64,000 nucleotides of DNA from the NCBI RefSeq assembly GCF_910592395.1, contig NC_088323.1, positions 2,356,001 to 2,420,000 of the forward strand, read 5' to 3'. Source of the DNA: Lineus longissimus. Taxonomy: Eukaryota; Nemertea; Pilidiophora; Heteronemertea; Lineidae. The notes beneath the pieces were generated by a model. That model searched no databases. It had not been told where the DNA came from and saw only the letters and a program-made list of their open reading frames with translations. Below, piece by piece: positions 33,101 to 46,923 of the stretch (position 1 is the stretch's first letter; every line of letters starts with the position of its first letter). The translations under genes and the position numbers were made by a program.

Positions 33101-34879
33101 GTAGTTAAATTAAGAAGCCATCTCAATCCGCGTTTCTCTGTATCGCACCAAAGGCAAATGCGAGAGAGGTGTTCTTTTAGTTTGCCTAGTATCCGGTCCC
33201 CAGACTACAAATCCACTGCTCGAGAATAAAAAAATAGATGACGAGACCACTAAGGAAGCAACTACGGACGAGGTTACGTAAATAGAAATTCATTTGGCGG
33301 AAGTAGCCACTTTTTGGCAGATTGCAACATTAATCTGACGTAATTATTCGATAGGAAGGCAAAACCTGAAATTGCAATAATTATTGGCATATTCTAGATT
33401 GATTGAGCAATTAAAGGGTGTTATGGTTGCTTTATGACACGACAGCTGAGCAGCCTGCGAGGGACATTGTAAGGACTTGTTGCACTTTCGTCGTAATCTC
33501 AGCTTTTTACATTTAGGTATTGTGCAAATCAGTTTACACGTGTATCGCCACATCAAGTTCATCCTACAGGGTCAAACAGCTGATGCACAGTGATAATTCG
33601 TAATAAAAAATATGCCAAGGGAACCAGTCAATTAGTCGTTGAGTGTCAAAGTTCCGTTTTATTCGGCTAACGACATTTCTTTCAGTTTTTCCGCCGAACA
33701 AAAAAAAATTCATATTCGCGAAACTAAGTTATTCTTGGAATCCGCCAAAGAAAACGCCCGCATGAATCTACCGAGTTCACGGTAGCAGACATTTCTATAA
33801 GTCTGGATCCATCCTAAGGGCCGAACTCAGACTCGTAGAAACTCGATACTCATTTGGTCGTTGTACAATAGAGTTGACATTTCAGTTATTCCTGAGGACA
33901 AAGTTATGATCCCCGGTGTGTTCAGGCACCAAACGTCATCCATTAGCTCTCGGCTTAGTAGAAACTTGGGAGTAACTTTTGCTTTTTTAATGCCCCTGCG
34001 CGCTACATGGGTGTCTTGTTACTGGCGTGAAGGAACTCGGCATGTTAGACGATGATCAGGGAGGGCTCGATTTTCTGTTATCTGATTGTCGGTTCGGGAT
34101 GCGCAAAAAGCATAGTGTTACACTATCTTCCAACAGACATTACGAAGATTCTTCAGAAGAATTGCCAAGTGGTGCTTGTATGTGTATAGTTGTCGGTTGA
34201 AATGAAAATATTTCATTGATGATTTAGGGCCCGATACAAGCATGTTGAGTTCTCCATGTTTAGCTGTGATTTACTGCCGGTCTGTTAACTGCGTCCAATA
34301 ACTCTCAAATTTTCAAAATCCCGTAATCGGACGTGAAATTTTATTTCTCTCTCTGCGACATGATATTTTGATGAAATTCGTGATTTAGGGAAGATCATTG
34401 TGATGGCGGGATGCACGTTATTCAGACTATGATTTGAACGATTTACAGCCGACAGATACATGTAACTGAATCACCTTAAGAATTTTGCGGATAATTCGAT
34501 CCAATATCACAAAGAACTTGAGATGATAAGGCACAATTTTACCCTTTATTTGAAAGACTCTGACCAAACTAAATGGAGTGAGCGCCGAATGCTAACTCAG
34601 CTGCAAGCCAGAAGACACGGCGTGATCTATAACCTAAAGCAAACGTTTGACTCCAGCGAGCAAGAATGAAGCCAGCATGCACGCTTCAAACATGCCCTCT
34701 ACAAAACGATTTTAATAATTTACTTTCAATCGGTTTAGGATAACCCCCAAGTGTTATCAAGGTATAGTCCTGTTTTAGTCAAGGTCTAGTTCTATTTCAA
34801 TTAGGGGATAGTACAGTTCTTACCAGGGCTCTCAACGAGTATCGTCCGTGTGTTCTTAGAAACACAATTATGGATCCCA
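30153..34879. other. Gene-poor stretch upstream of the ankyrin/SOCS gene
   Basis: No gene can be supported. On the plus strand a CTGCAG acceptor at about 30598 precedes EWLKAADIRSDDTNLITKYY, which looks coding-like but has no clear donor or family. Minus ORFs at 31978-32280 and 32460-32663 lack recognisable motifs. Confidence 0.35.
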
Positions 34880-35476
34880 GTCAATCACTCTGGCTTAGGA
34901 CAATCGCGAATCGACTACCATGACAAAGGCTATGTCATGAATTGATTACCTATAAGTTGCGACCAGGTCAATACGTCTCGTCCTTTAACGATTTTAACCC
35001 GCTTCGGGAAATGAAGGTTAATATCATATATTGATGTGTCAATAACTGCATCCATGGAGGGTTGGACTTCTTTACTCGGACATCTTTTCCTGTTACACCA
35101 ATGACGTTGAGGTAGTAGATCACGTGACTTGGTAGAATAAGATGCCTGCGCCCATGTGACTTGGGTATACAAAGGTAGAATCTTGAGATGTCTATTATCT
35201 TGGTAGATAGATGTCTAAAAGGACATCATTCTGTGACGATGACATCATTTCTTGATGATTTCTAATCCCGAATGGACCTCCCTATATTCCCTGTGTACTG
35301 CGCAACATAGTCATGAAACGAGTGCGGGAGCTGAGGCCAAAATCGCGTCAACCTCCAAACAATCACTCTGGCTTAGGATAATCACGGATCGACTGACATG
35401 ATGTTGGGTCTCTCTTAAATTGATTACCTATAAGCCGCGACCAATTCAGTTGGTCTCGTCCCTTAAAGATGTTTAG
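34880..35476 (+). repeat. Direct repeat of about 118 bp, copies 480 bp apart
   Basis: Copy 1 at 34880-34997 and copy 2 at 35359-35476 share AATCACTCTGGCTTAGGA, ATTGATTACCTATAAG and TCTCGTCC(T/C)TTAAAGAT-type blocks in the same order, with about 80% identity by eye. The 360 bp between them shows no gene. It may be two LTR-like or segmental copies, but no TG...CA ends or primer site are visible. Confidence 0.65.
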
Positions 35477-38400
35477 AACTATCCTTTTGACTGATAATAA
35501 TTCGTTTTAGGATTGCCCATAGGCACCATCATTTTGGCTAGACCTTGAACTTGTATGAAATTTGAATGAAGAATTCTAGTTAATCTGTCAACACGCTAGC
35601 GATATTTTTTTGTAATGAAAAAAGCTCTTATTCGACTGTGGTGCCTTGTCTTCGCACACGAAGTAACTCAATCTACGCTTAGTTACCGTCACTGGTTCAA
35701 AACGGCTCCTATTTCCATCATCCCAACCCTCCACTGTTCTTTCAGCACCCAGCAGTTGCGCCCATACCTACTTCCGTTTTAATCGACGTGTACTGTTTCA
35801 AACAGAACTGGAGTGTCGCTAATGATTTAGTCTAATATGGACTTGAGCCTGAAGTTGGCGCAGATGGCCTTTGATTGACAAACAGTGTAGTGATATTGAC
35901 AAAGGTAGTGCGATGTACTTCTAGTAAGATGCTGTCGGGCTGATAACACACCTGTCATGCCTGTGCTAAGGTAAGGTACGGCAATGTTTTTAGAGTCGTT
36001 AGGACTGCTGGCGGCAGCTTGTATCCGCTGATGCGGAAACTGGTGTGCACTTATTTCATCCTAAACGCCCTGGTGAGCTCATCTGGTACCAATCTCGTTT
36101 GAAAGGTCCAATCTCCGTCACGGAATTTTGACATCGCTTGTTGTTGCTGGACCGGGGTTGATATAGCTGCTCGACACACCTCGGCTCGCTGACAGCCTTG
36201 CAGATTAAAAAGGTTCAGATTTTTATCCGGGAACGAGAACGGGGTGGTTCTCTGTTTCTCTGGTTGAGTCACGAGGTTAATTCTTCATTTTCTTGAAAAA
36301 CCTTTATAGGTGGTGCATGTATTTGTGTAGGCCGAAAAATCCTTAAAGATCTTTCCGAAGCTCAATAACCTTAATTTCTAAGAATGTGGTGATAAAAATC
36401 CTATAATGTGAACGTACGTGCCGATTACGAGTCCGAACTAACGAAGCCAGTATTCGACCAAACTAATTTGCCGGAAATTCGCAGTACAAGGTCAGAATTT
36501 GGCTGCATAGCTTCTTGTTTCCCCTATGAGGACTCGCTATTTACAGCTAACGAGCCCTTCCTTTGGACAGTCGGTTTCTTTCTAATAGCCATGGGTGTTG
36601 ACATATAAAGTCATTTAGCCAGTTGGAAAGTGACCAAAATACAAAATGGATACGTTTGGGAAAACAGCAAGTTTACCTTAATGTGTGTCTTGAGTTTCTT
36701 ATGTTTGTTCTTATGCTTGGTGAAGTACATTTTGGTGCTTGGTTGTTTTGATATGCGCAACTGTACCAGAGTGAAGGCCACCAAAATATATCTGTGCTCC
36801 AATTAAAAAAACACCGACAATCGTCGAGAGAATGCGTATTTCTATGCCTTATTTCCAGTCCTATAAAAAAACCTCGTTCCCTACCCCATATGACAACCAC
36901 AGTGGCGACCTAGTGGGGTTTGGTAGATCTCTGGAAAACAAACTGTGAAATATCGTGGACAGAATAATTCATGCTGTCATTAAGGTGTTAAGGACATTTG
37001 TAAATGGATCATCATTGCTAGTTGGGTCGTATGACTTCTAATTTAGCCCTCACTAAATATCACAATTCGTGCCTTATCGGGTCAAATGTCAGTTTAGGAA
37101 ATCACCCATTTTATACAGATACCCCCATTCCCCACTATATTATCCGCTGCACCTCGCATGAGAATTCACCAATCAGGCAGCAGCGCGAAATGACGTCACG
37201 GCAGCCAACCAAAACAAACCCATGTGTGCGTGCTGGTCTATCACAGAGATAGGCGGATGTGATGCTCGTCTGTCCGGTGTTTTCCAATAGTCTGCGAAAG
37301 TGACTATCCTTTTAGTCATAAGGTTCTTCAGCTTCGAATTCTCCTTGGATCACGGGTTTGTGTAAAAAGTGAATTTCAAACGGCGAACCACTAAATTATT
37401 ATTCTCACATTTCATCATTCAGGAGGAAGCATTCTATTCGGATTTTCGAATATCGAACGTGAACTTGTCAGACCCGAGTTTCTGGACAGGGAGTCATACA
37501 GATCAAATGTGTGGACTGAAAGTTTTTTTGTTGGCTCATCCTCAAATTTAACTTGTGATAATTTCTTCTTGAAGTTTCATTGGAACCCAGTTTTAGTCGT
37601 GATTTCCAGATGTTACTTTTTGTGTTACCTTTTGACGCTTTTTGCTACGTAGACTTGCGCTCGTTCGATCGGCACTGTTAAGCATTGGTTTGTTTTGTCT
37701 GCTTGATATCTGGAGTGTCAAATGATATTTTCAGACCGTGTGAGGATTCACACTGCCCGAAGTATTATTATAATATATTTATGCTAATGAATTATACCAC
37801 AAAAAAGTCCGCACGATTTAAGATAAAGATTGTCCACATCCCTTCAAACTGTTGTAATTTGAAACGGTCAGATGTTAAAAACAGGACCAATGACATTTGA
37901 TATACTGAGCGACTAGCTTTCAACCACCAATTATATTTCAACTTGATACTTGTTCGGAAAGGAAATAATAGCATATGGATAACACCATATCAAAATTCTG
38001 TCAATTATTTTCATAGGGAATCGATTTCTTGGCGTATCGATATATCATTCGGATCATATTTCCCTAGTTTTATGTACGGGTAATCCACACTTTTTCCAGG
38101 GCCATGAAGGGTAACTACAGAGATAACCTTGAGCTTTCTTGTCCTCATCGATCGTGCCAATCACTTTTATCGCGTGAAACGCCACCGCTATGATATTACA
38201 AATCGCTATGACCAAACCCCAAACGCACATTGTTTCACTTTGATATTCGCTGAGTCGATGAACCTAAGGTTAATCGTCTGGCGAAAGATCTAGATCTTGC
38301 CTATCCATCTGTTTGATACAAACTATTAAAGCAGCTATCCAGACAAAGTCTAAAGCAATTTCTTTTTCAATCTCATTGTTTGTCCAGTGAAAAATACGTC

Positions 38401-41400
38401 CCTTTGCCTACCAACCAACCAACCAACAGCCCCAGGAGAAACCACTTTCGCAATGGTTAGTATTTGCCATTATAAAACAACATATTCCGTTTGTAAGCCT
38501 CACAAGAAGTACCGATATTAATGATCAACTCCTAACTGAATCTGTAGTCGTAGAAGGATTGGCGCAGATTTGACGGTATTTGCGATAAAAGCTAATTTCT
38601 CTAAAGTTTGGATGCTGGAGAAAATTGTAATATCCGCCTAATTTATCATTGCGAAAATATTTCCACATCCCTTAAAATTCCTCCTAATGAAATATCCACT
38701 TCTGTTCTGCTGGAAAGTGAATATTCTTGCTCAGGGGGATATCTCAATTAAACGTTTGGCGCATGACTTTGACAATCGACCAATCGTAATCATCACCAAT
38801 AATAATGATCTTTTGAAGTCACGCAATCTTTAGATATTCTAACCATAAGGAAGAGGACAGAGATATTTATTGAAAGTTAGTCGTGAAGGTTTATGCTTAA
38901 GGATAAAATATTTGTTATATCAACCAGAATGAAGAAACCGCAGGAGAATCACTCTGCAACTGATTGGCCACCTACGAATGCGGACATAAATGTTTTTTTT
39001 TTATCCAGTGAATGATTTGGACCACATTATGTCAACTAGCATTTCATCCATCAGCGAGTCTAACAGATTATTTTGTCACGAGCTCCCAAAGCAATACTAG
39101 ATTATCTAATGTCTCTGGAGGTCATAGCTTCGCCAAGTCAAATTGGTGTCAAAAGCAATATTATGTACTTTTTTCTTGACTGTGTCGGCACCGATAAGGT
39201 TTTATACATTTTCTTTCAGTCTGACAAGCGAGGAATTTTGCTTTGTTAGCATGACTTTGGTTCAGAGGATGAAAATTTCGTTCAGAGTGCTGATCTCAAG
39301 CTTATTAGAAACATTCTTTATTTGACTCAATCGCGTTTGGCTTACCTGCCGACAATAGAATTTTGCTGATGATCTAAAGTGTCTTGAGGAAATCTACAAG
39401 GATTCAAATCTTATCGTTTTGCCGCAAAATTGACTATTTCAAAATTGACTATTTCATAATTAACGATTGATCTGTAACGGAAAACTCCCCGCGTGTTGAC
39501 TTGACTCAATGTGGATGATAATATTTGGATAGTCAAACAATGCTTCAGCAGTTCTTCTGTTTGCGCAGTGTGGTATTGCTATTCTTGATGCAGTATCGGC
39601 AAACTTGATGTCCTTTAACAGGTGAGCACTATTTCGATCTCCCAATTCGTTAAAAATAAGACAAAGCGAAGCAAAATTGTCGTTATGTTCAGACTCGATG
39701 CCGCGATTGATCTTTGGAAAACGTGTGTGTTTTGACTTTAATGAAGCAATGCGATTGGAAAGTCGAGCAGTGTTCAAGGATTGTTTACGTTTGATCAATA
39801 CAATATCGACATTACTAATGCTGTACCGATATCGGAAGACTTTGTGTACCTTTTAACAAATGCACGCAAATTTGATCTTTGATCCTACCAGCTTATTAGA
39901 ATTTTCACGAAGGAAAAAGTAAAAGTTTATTACAAACTTTGATAAAGTGATATAACTTTGACAGAGAACTTAAGCGTTGACCTCAATGAAGCGTTCTAAT
40001 ATATCTGCATTGCTTATGGCGTTCAAGGATACTATGTAACACATATATGTGGCCGGTCCCGATCTAGATTTTTGCTATTCTTCGTCAGGGTGTAGTAGCG
40101 ATCTATTCCGAGCCTCTACTCCTCAGCGACTTCATACACATTCAGATGTAGCGCCAATTCCGGCGACAGTCTGCTTGGTCTTCGGTACTTTCTCAAGATA
40201 CATCTATAGACCCTTGAAGCGACTGCCTTTCATAAATTAAGGTAAAGCAAGGGGCCTATTTTGACTTATTATAAGCATGCAGCGCGATCACATTTGGAAA
40301 GTCAAACAGGGTGCATGGACTGCATTCGTGGACATGACGTGAATTGTTTCTTTTTGTCGTATTGATGGAAAGACGTGTATCAGAAAGAATCGTAAAATTC
40401 GACGGGACCTACATGTCCATGTAAAACAAAGTCAATTTCGACATAACTTTCGATTTTGATAAGTTATAGAAATGTTGAAATCTATCAACTTATTACTAAA
40501 ATACATTTTCAATTAGATTTGGTTCTTTGTCTGTTTGGAATACATTCAAGGATCCGGCTGTCTACCATAGCACTGTTTGAAATTTGACTCTCTGTTTCGT
40601 CGTGCTTTGACCTCAAGAGGGATATTCGAAGACACTTGAAGTGATTACTTTTAAAGGTTAAACGGGCTTGCTTTGACTTTAAGCTTGCAATAAGATTGTC
40701 TTTGAACTTTTACGATCTACAAGGATTCCAATATAGGGACTGTCTCAAGCGGTTGAACTCAACGAACCAGCATGTTGGATAAATTGGTAAGTCCTTTTGG
40801 CAAAAATGTTAACATTGAATGTTTTTTTGCTGATGTTTTTCTTCATGATAGTGTGGGAGTATGTGAAATGCCATATGTCTCAGGAGGAATCCCATTTCGC
40901 GATCACGGTAAAGGACACTTACTTATAACTCGACCAAAGACATTTTCTCCCAACATGCCCAATACTCATACGTGAACTATACCTCGGGGTCATCATATGC
41001 CGTTTAATGAAAACGTCAATCTGGCCGTAACCTGGCTGATCCTATGTTCGGAGGTCACTCGGGTATCGCCCAGTTCCTCAGTGGACTGGGCACAATTTCA
41101 TCCGCCCTCACAAGCCAGTCGAAGTTCTCATTCCTTCTAACATAATTCACTAACTTACTTCAAGTTGACACATCGGGATAATCGAGCTAATAAGATTTAT
41201 CCAGAATACTTAAACTCGCAATTTATAATATAAGTAAGGTGACATGTCCTCTCAAATCCATTTAGAGCCGACGGAATTTCAACGAACGTTTTGAGATCCG
41301 GTTTGAAAGATTAAAATTTACTTGACACATCAAAGAAGGATGGTTTTCCCTGGAGAACTTTATAAAGTGGGTTATGAGAATCAATTAAATGAATGCTTTT

Positions 41401-44400
41401 ACAGATAATGACGTTTGTGTTAATGCGATTTGTGGGCGATTGGCGCATTGAGTGGACGCTTATACTCATGGGATAGGCCTAAAACGATGAATGATGAGTT
41501 GCTTAGCTTTGAGAGGAGAAGCAAAAGTGCATAGCGACTGAAATTCGCTGCATTGAAGAGGCCTGTGAAAGGTACCTTTGTATATTCTTAGAGAGAAAGT
41601 CCTGGGGAAGTGAGATTCTAATGTAAATCAGTCGTGCGTATTCTTTGGTGTCACACATCTCATAGACATTGTCGTGGTATTGCAAGTGTGGTCGTGATCT
41701 CTTTATGTTCATGCCCTTCCCACCCAAACTCTGCCTGTACCTCGCCGCGACATCTTGCTCCAGGCCGCGTATCAGTCATTACGCACGCCGCGCAAGCGAG
41801 ACAGTCGGTTAATAGTGCTCGCAACTTTGATCCCTCGAAAGGCGAAGCAACGCCTCGAAGCTTGCTGATAACATTTAGGACTCAACTAACATGTTTGTAT
41901 ACGGACGGTAACATTGACTTCGCGTTCGCTTACGTCCCATGCCAACTCGATCTTTCGTAAGAAATTGCCATATTAATGCTTTCTCTATTAAGACTATAGC
42001 GCAATTCCAGGTACCACAATCATTTGCTATTACGGTATATTGTTGATTGTATTTATTTGGCTTAGTCCGAAATTTCCACGCTGGGTGTGTGCATTCCACA
42101 TCCACGTAAAGACAGCGTCCCGGAATCGGTCTTGTACATGTACCATTACCCGCAGCGTCAGTCACTGAAACGATGCCATACCGCTAACAGACAATGATGA
42201 AAATCTTTATTGGATGTGTTTGGGGTAACTAAGATATAATTTTTATGAAATACCCAAGGGTGTCTTTGATGTGATACAGATTTCCCCGGGAGACCATTGG
42301 TAGTGTAATGGGATTCGTTTATTGACGGCAATATTTCGCAGCTAATGTAGCTATTTTGATAGAAAAACGCCAAACTGCAAGCAAGGGATTTAATTTTATA
42401 GCAGAATAGGCAATTTTAAATTGAACATGAGAATTTCCGACTTGCAATTTGTCTGATCGCTTTGAGGACTATATTATCTAAACCACAAACTCAGGCGTTT
42501 TTCCGAAATGTCGACTTACTAAACACATTCTCGGCGCCTGATTGCACAGGCATGATTGTCTGTAGTGTTGACCCATCGAAGCTACCAAGAGCGATCCAAG
42601 TACTAAGAGGGGAAGCCAGAGCAACAGGAAGTTGGTCGAAGACACCGTATGAGATGGTAGAAGGCTGCTGAGAGGGACGCGAGGGCCGCCGCCTGGACGG
42701 AAATATCCGACCTCGCTAGTCGAATGTGCTTACATTGGTGGCGACAGTCGTCTAATAATTAACTGACGATGATCGCTGCTGGAAGTTGGGCTGGTGACCT
42801 TTGAAGAATTTTCCGAAGGCAATGGCTATTGATTCACGGAGCGATGATCGTCTGCAAAATCTCAGATATGCTCATGAGATGATTCAAACATCCACTTATA
42901 AGACCCAAAGCTTACCATCAAACGCTCTGCCATGCCCAAAAGTTTTCCCCATTCCCCTTGCTCACCCAATTGGAACGGCATCAGCCATTCTGCCCGGGGC
43001 TGGAGGGCAGGGACGGTCATGTTGCCATGACAGCATAACAAGCAACGACACTTCCTGTTGTTGCCAAGGGCAGTCAGTACCTTAACATATTTTGACAGTG
43101 GAGGAAATTAACCTTGTTTTTTTGGGTCTGTTTTCTGTCAAACTTCTGATTCTAACCTTCGGGCTTTTTAAACTCATTCCATCGGAGAGGATATGTGCGT
43201 GTACTCGAATTTTTAAACATCGCTTTGAGCAGCCGTGCGCACTGGGTCGATACATTGAATATCAATAAAAGCTGTCGTGCTGTCAATAAAACCAAATAAC
43301 CCCTTTTTTTAAGAAACTTCGAATGATCGGTCGTCTTAATCCTGTTCCTTTGCCATGGGAGATTAACGAACTGCAACATATTTGATTTAAGGAACTGACA
43401 CCGAACTGGAGGTTTTGGTCGTCGCACCAAACGCCGAGGATGTAGATAAATGTTGGCAGAAACTATGGCGCCTCGCCAATGTTTTGGGAAAAATAACAGC
43501 TCCAGCCGAATAGAGTTCGACGAGACTATCAATACCGACAGTCAGGCATCAATAACTCTTCTGAAACGCCTCAAACTAAACCATGAAAGGCGTTTTGACT
43601 GCTTTTGCCAGGTTTCATATGATCATGACGCCTTACAAACAAGGCAACCAATGTGTTTGACTTGAATACCCAACTTAATTTACTTCAACCTTGTCAGGGA
43701 AAGTTATTTGTTTGGGTCCAGAGACACTTCTTATACGCCAAATAAGTACCATCATGTCCGAGTGTCCGCTTCAGGTGGGCCGACGTGGTCCCGGAAGGGT
43801 CGTTACCATAATCATGAAATTCATCCTCAAGGCATGCCAGACGTAAATATTGGCCCTTCAGCAAATTTCCTGAAATCACTGTATGAGCTGGAGCTGCCAT
43901 TGATGTTCCATGGTATTACTCCAAGCAATATATGAATATGCATTGACTTCTGGCCTTGAAGCGGGATATCATCGGTCCTGAAGCAACTAACCTCAGTCCA
44001 TATGAATATCATTATACAGATTACATAAATCCATAAGATATAAAGCATAACTGCCGTGCGCGAGTTACTATCAATCATTGGCTCGATTCACAAGCAACTG
44101 TGAATATATTCATCAAATCTTGTCTCTCCTATGACAGTCTCTATTCCTTTGAATACGTAATTTGATTACTTATTTACAGCTCCATGGCCCCTAATAGCCA
44201 TCGGCGCTTGTCTTAATGAAGCTAACTTATCCTTCTCTTCCCGCCTCAAAGCCCAATCACCACATCTGCGGCATGGACGACATTGGTTTAGTCGTGCGAG
44301 AGCTGAGGGAGATGTGCCATGTAGGCTATGATGGCTGCAGGGCATTTCATGTGGCCAACGGATTCAGTTTTGCCTAAATAATTTTGTCTATTCCAAATAT

Positions 44401-44564
44401 TTTTTTACACAATCCCAGATAAACATTGCCACCAGAACATCTCTGACGGCCCTCCAGGGCCATCTGACTGCAAGTTGTTGGGAACTCTGCACCTGAAGGG
44501 CTACCTATTATAAAGCGGAACCATCAAAGAAACCGATGTTTTGATGTTCTGAGGCTTTGAAGTT

Positions 44565-44597
44565 TTGTTATTTTTGTTATTTTTGTTATTTTTGTAT
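44565..44597 (+). repeat. Microsatellite (GTTATTTTT)n
   Basis: About three and a half tandem copies of a 9-bp unit GTTATTTTT are directly visible. Confidence 0.85.
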
Positions 44598-45624
44598 TTT
44601 CACTTTCATGATATAATTTACTCAGAAGGCTTGCAGAGAGACTGTTCAACGTGTAACACTCAGTGTAATTGGAGTTCACCATATAATAAAAAAATGTTGT
44701 TTGAAGTCATCTGCGGGATCGCATGCTTAGCCAGACAGATGGAATGACTGGAGAGAGCTTCTCAACCCACATCAAAGCCAAAATAATTGGTACAAATCCG
44801 CCTGACTCAAAAACACAATTGCAGGACTTCCTCACAAAAAAGTGATTTGGCAGGCAGGTCAAGTGGAGAGCTTTGTCGAAAAAACCCCACTTTTCTAGTG
44901 AAGTCGTACATGTATTCCAAGTCGGGGTCCGTCGATACGGTGTTGGAATACGATGATTATTTGCGGCTTTTGCACATTTCCAAATAAACTCGGCTGTTGG
45001 GTTATTCTTTGACAAGTAAAGGTGGTTCATTAGCGTGAAATCGTTCTTCAAGTTAGTTCAATTGTTGGCGTCTTGAAATCAATGTTATTCAGTCCCAAAC
45101 CTGAGTGTAAACGGACTTGGAAATCTATTGTCGTTCTATGACGGCACTCTAGGGTCATCTAACTGTACAAGTTTAAGAAATTTGGACTCGTAGTTCCACC
45201 AAGCAACAGGAACCTTAGATTTTCGAAGGCGTCGCGCTAAGAAGTGTCGCAATTTCCTTTACGAAAGTGGTTCCTTCACGAGAACAAAATGTATGCTTGA
45301 GCCTTGAGCATTTTTTACAATCTCCCAATGAGAGGATAGCTGGCATTTGCTGCGGAGCAACCGTACGCTGGTAGACGGTGTTGGTATCACTAAGCAACCA
45401 TTACCAATTGCGAGACTTTGAGATTGCATCTTGTATTGATGGGCCAGTTGTGCCTCATACACGCGTGAATAATTTTCATGTACTGTGAGATAGAAGCGAC
45501 CGCTATCGGTGGGTTTGTGAAATTTTACCTTCCTGACTCCTGTCCACAGTCATCTTCTACCAGGTTCCATAACTTCGTTAAATGTTCAAAAAACGTTCCT
45601 TTTCCATTCATTACCGGTGTAATG

Positions 45625-45700
45625 TTTTTGAGTGTTTCTATTTTTGAGTGTTTCCCCTCATTGTTTGGGAACGCTAAAAGATAGATTGACAAGTTTTTCT
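45625..45700 (+). repeat. Dispersed repeat containing GAGTGTTTCC, copy B
   Basis: GAGTGTTTCCCCTCATTGTTT and GGGAACGCTAAAAGATAGATTG match copy A at 4473-4552. An internal duplication of TTTTTGAGTGTTTC is visible here (45625 and 45641). Confidence 0.55.
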
Positions 45701-46923
45701 GTGTTTCCCCCTATTGAAAAGTCATGGTCTCTCTAGCTGCCTATTGTTTGGAAACACTGACACATGGGAAACAACCACAGATGTTACACCGGTAACGACT
45801 TAAGGAATTGCGGTAGCGGTCTCTTCATTAACTAGAGAAATCAAACTCAAACTTGAACAATCGATTATGGAGCGAAACGACCATCAAGGGTTAACTTGCA
45901 GCGGTTTTGAAAAGAAAGGTTAAAGACGACGTTTCAGCTTCCTTGCTATTCGCGGTCGTGGAGAGAAACCACTGACGAACGTGATAGCTTAGAGGATCAT
46001 TCACAATTAGATTTTAATCAATCCATCGCCTTCATTATTGGCATGATTAAATTAGAGTGCCTTTGAACTTTTACACGACACCTTTTGCCATTTGCCATTA
46101 TGCAATTCCATAAAGGAATTCAAGCTTTGAGGAAGTTCTTTATCATCAAAAGCTCATAACTAAAGTATGGCTTTGTCAATTTGCTGTTTTTTAGTTACAG
46201 TCGAAAGGCTGAAGAGAAACCCTGGGAATACTTGTGTTACACTTGTGATAGTGGCAATATATGTCGTTGCGGGGAACAACAGTCAAACAAGGTGGATGAT
46301 ACGGATAACCGATAGTGTTGTCAGAAACCCTCGTCGTCTGCTCACAAAGGTCTCCGATATTAATGGCTTATATCCTGGGACTTCTGTTGGAGATATTATT
46401 TTGCTCTCTTCGGTTTTTTTCTCTCGACGATTTAAGGAAATAACAGACACTGTTGTTAGTCGATCTATTCCGTTATTTCTCATGCTCGAGTGCTTAGTCG
46501 GTATGATGATGATGGAATCTCCTTTTTTCCCCATATTCCTGATAACCGTGTATATCTTGATGTTAACCTTATTCAATTGTTGAGGTCACAAAATAATTGC
46601 TATTCTCCAGTAACCTTTACATACAATAAATGAAATGGTCCATGGACCATGTGCTCACCTCGGGTAATGTAATGCATGTCATTTGTAGTGGATATGGGGA
46701 GAACAGTTTCTGGCTAGTTTCACCAGTTTCGATTCCTGGATCATTGAATAATATTATTCTTCTCGGCTCAATGACCATTTATTCTTCAAAACATCACGAA
46801 ATGACGACTTGGACATGTCATAGATAGACCAATTCAAGCACATTTTCTGTTCCCCACCTATTTTGACAATTCGGATTTACTCGCCCCCACACACCAACGA
46901 CAATTGTCATTTTATCGTTTTAG

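Larger units (their letters stand above)
35477..46923. other. Long gene-poor stretch before the class B receptor exons
   Basis: No gene is supported apart from repeats. Degenerate similar blocks recur at 40205-40295 and 40630-40710 (CTTGAAG.GA(C/T)T.C(C/T)TTT... GGGGCCTATTTTGACTT versus CGGGCTTGCTTTGACTT), about 423 bp apart. (TTTTGTTAT)n lies at 44565-44597. The repeat copy B is at 45625-45700. The missing signal-peptide exon of the class B receptor may lie in its right part, but I could not identify it; ATG ORFs at 46167 and 46630 do not give a phase-0 donor. Confidence 0.4.

Noticed and set aside
41875-42165. Cys-rich minus-strand ORF starting TDAAGNGTCTRP
   Set aside because: Weak resemblance to HYR-like sequence over a few residues only, and no supporting exon structure beyond one acceptor-like site.
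44565-44747. 60-codon ORF at the microsatellite
   Set aside because: Its N-terminus is only the translated GTTATTTTT repeat.
46167-46583. 138-codon ORF with a hydrophobic N-terminus as possible signal exon of the class B receptor
   Set aside because: No donor in phase 0 that would join 46924, and the C-terminal part is an unrelated hydrophobic stretch.
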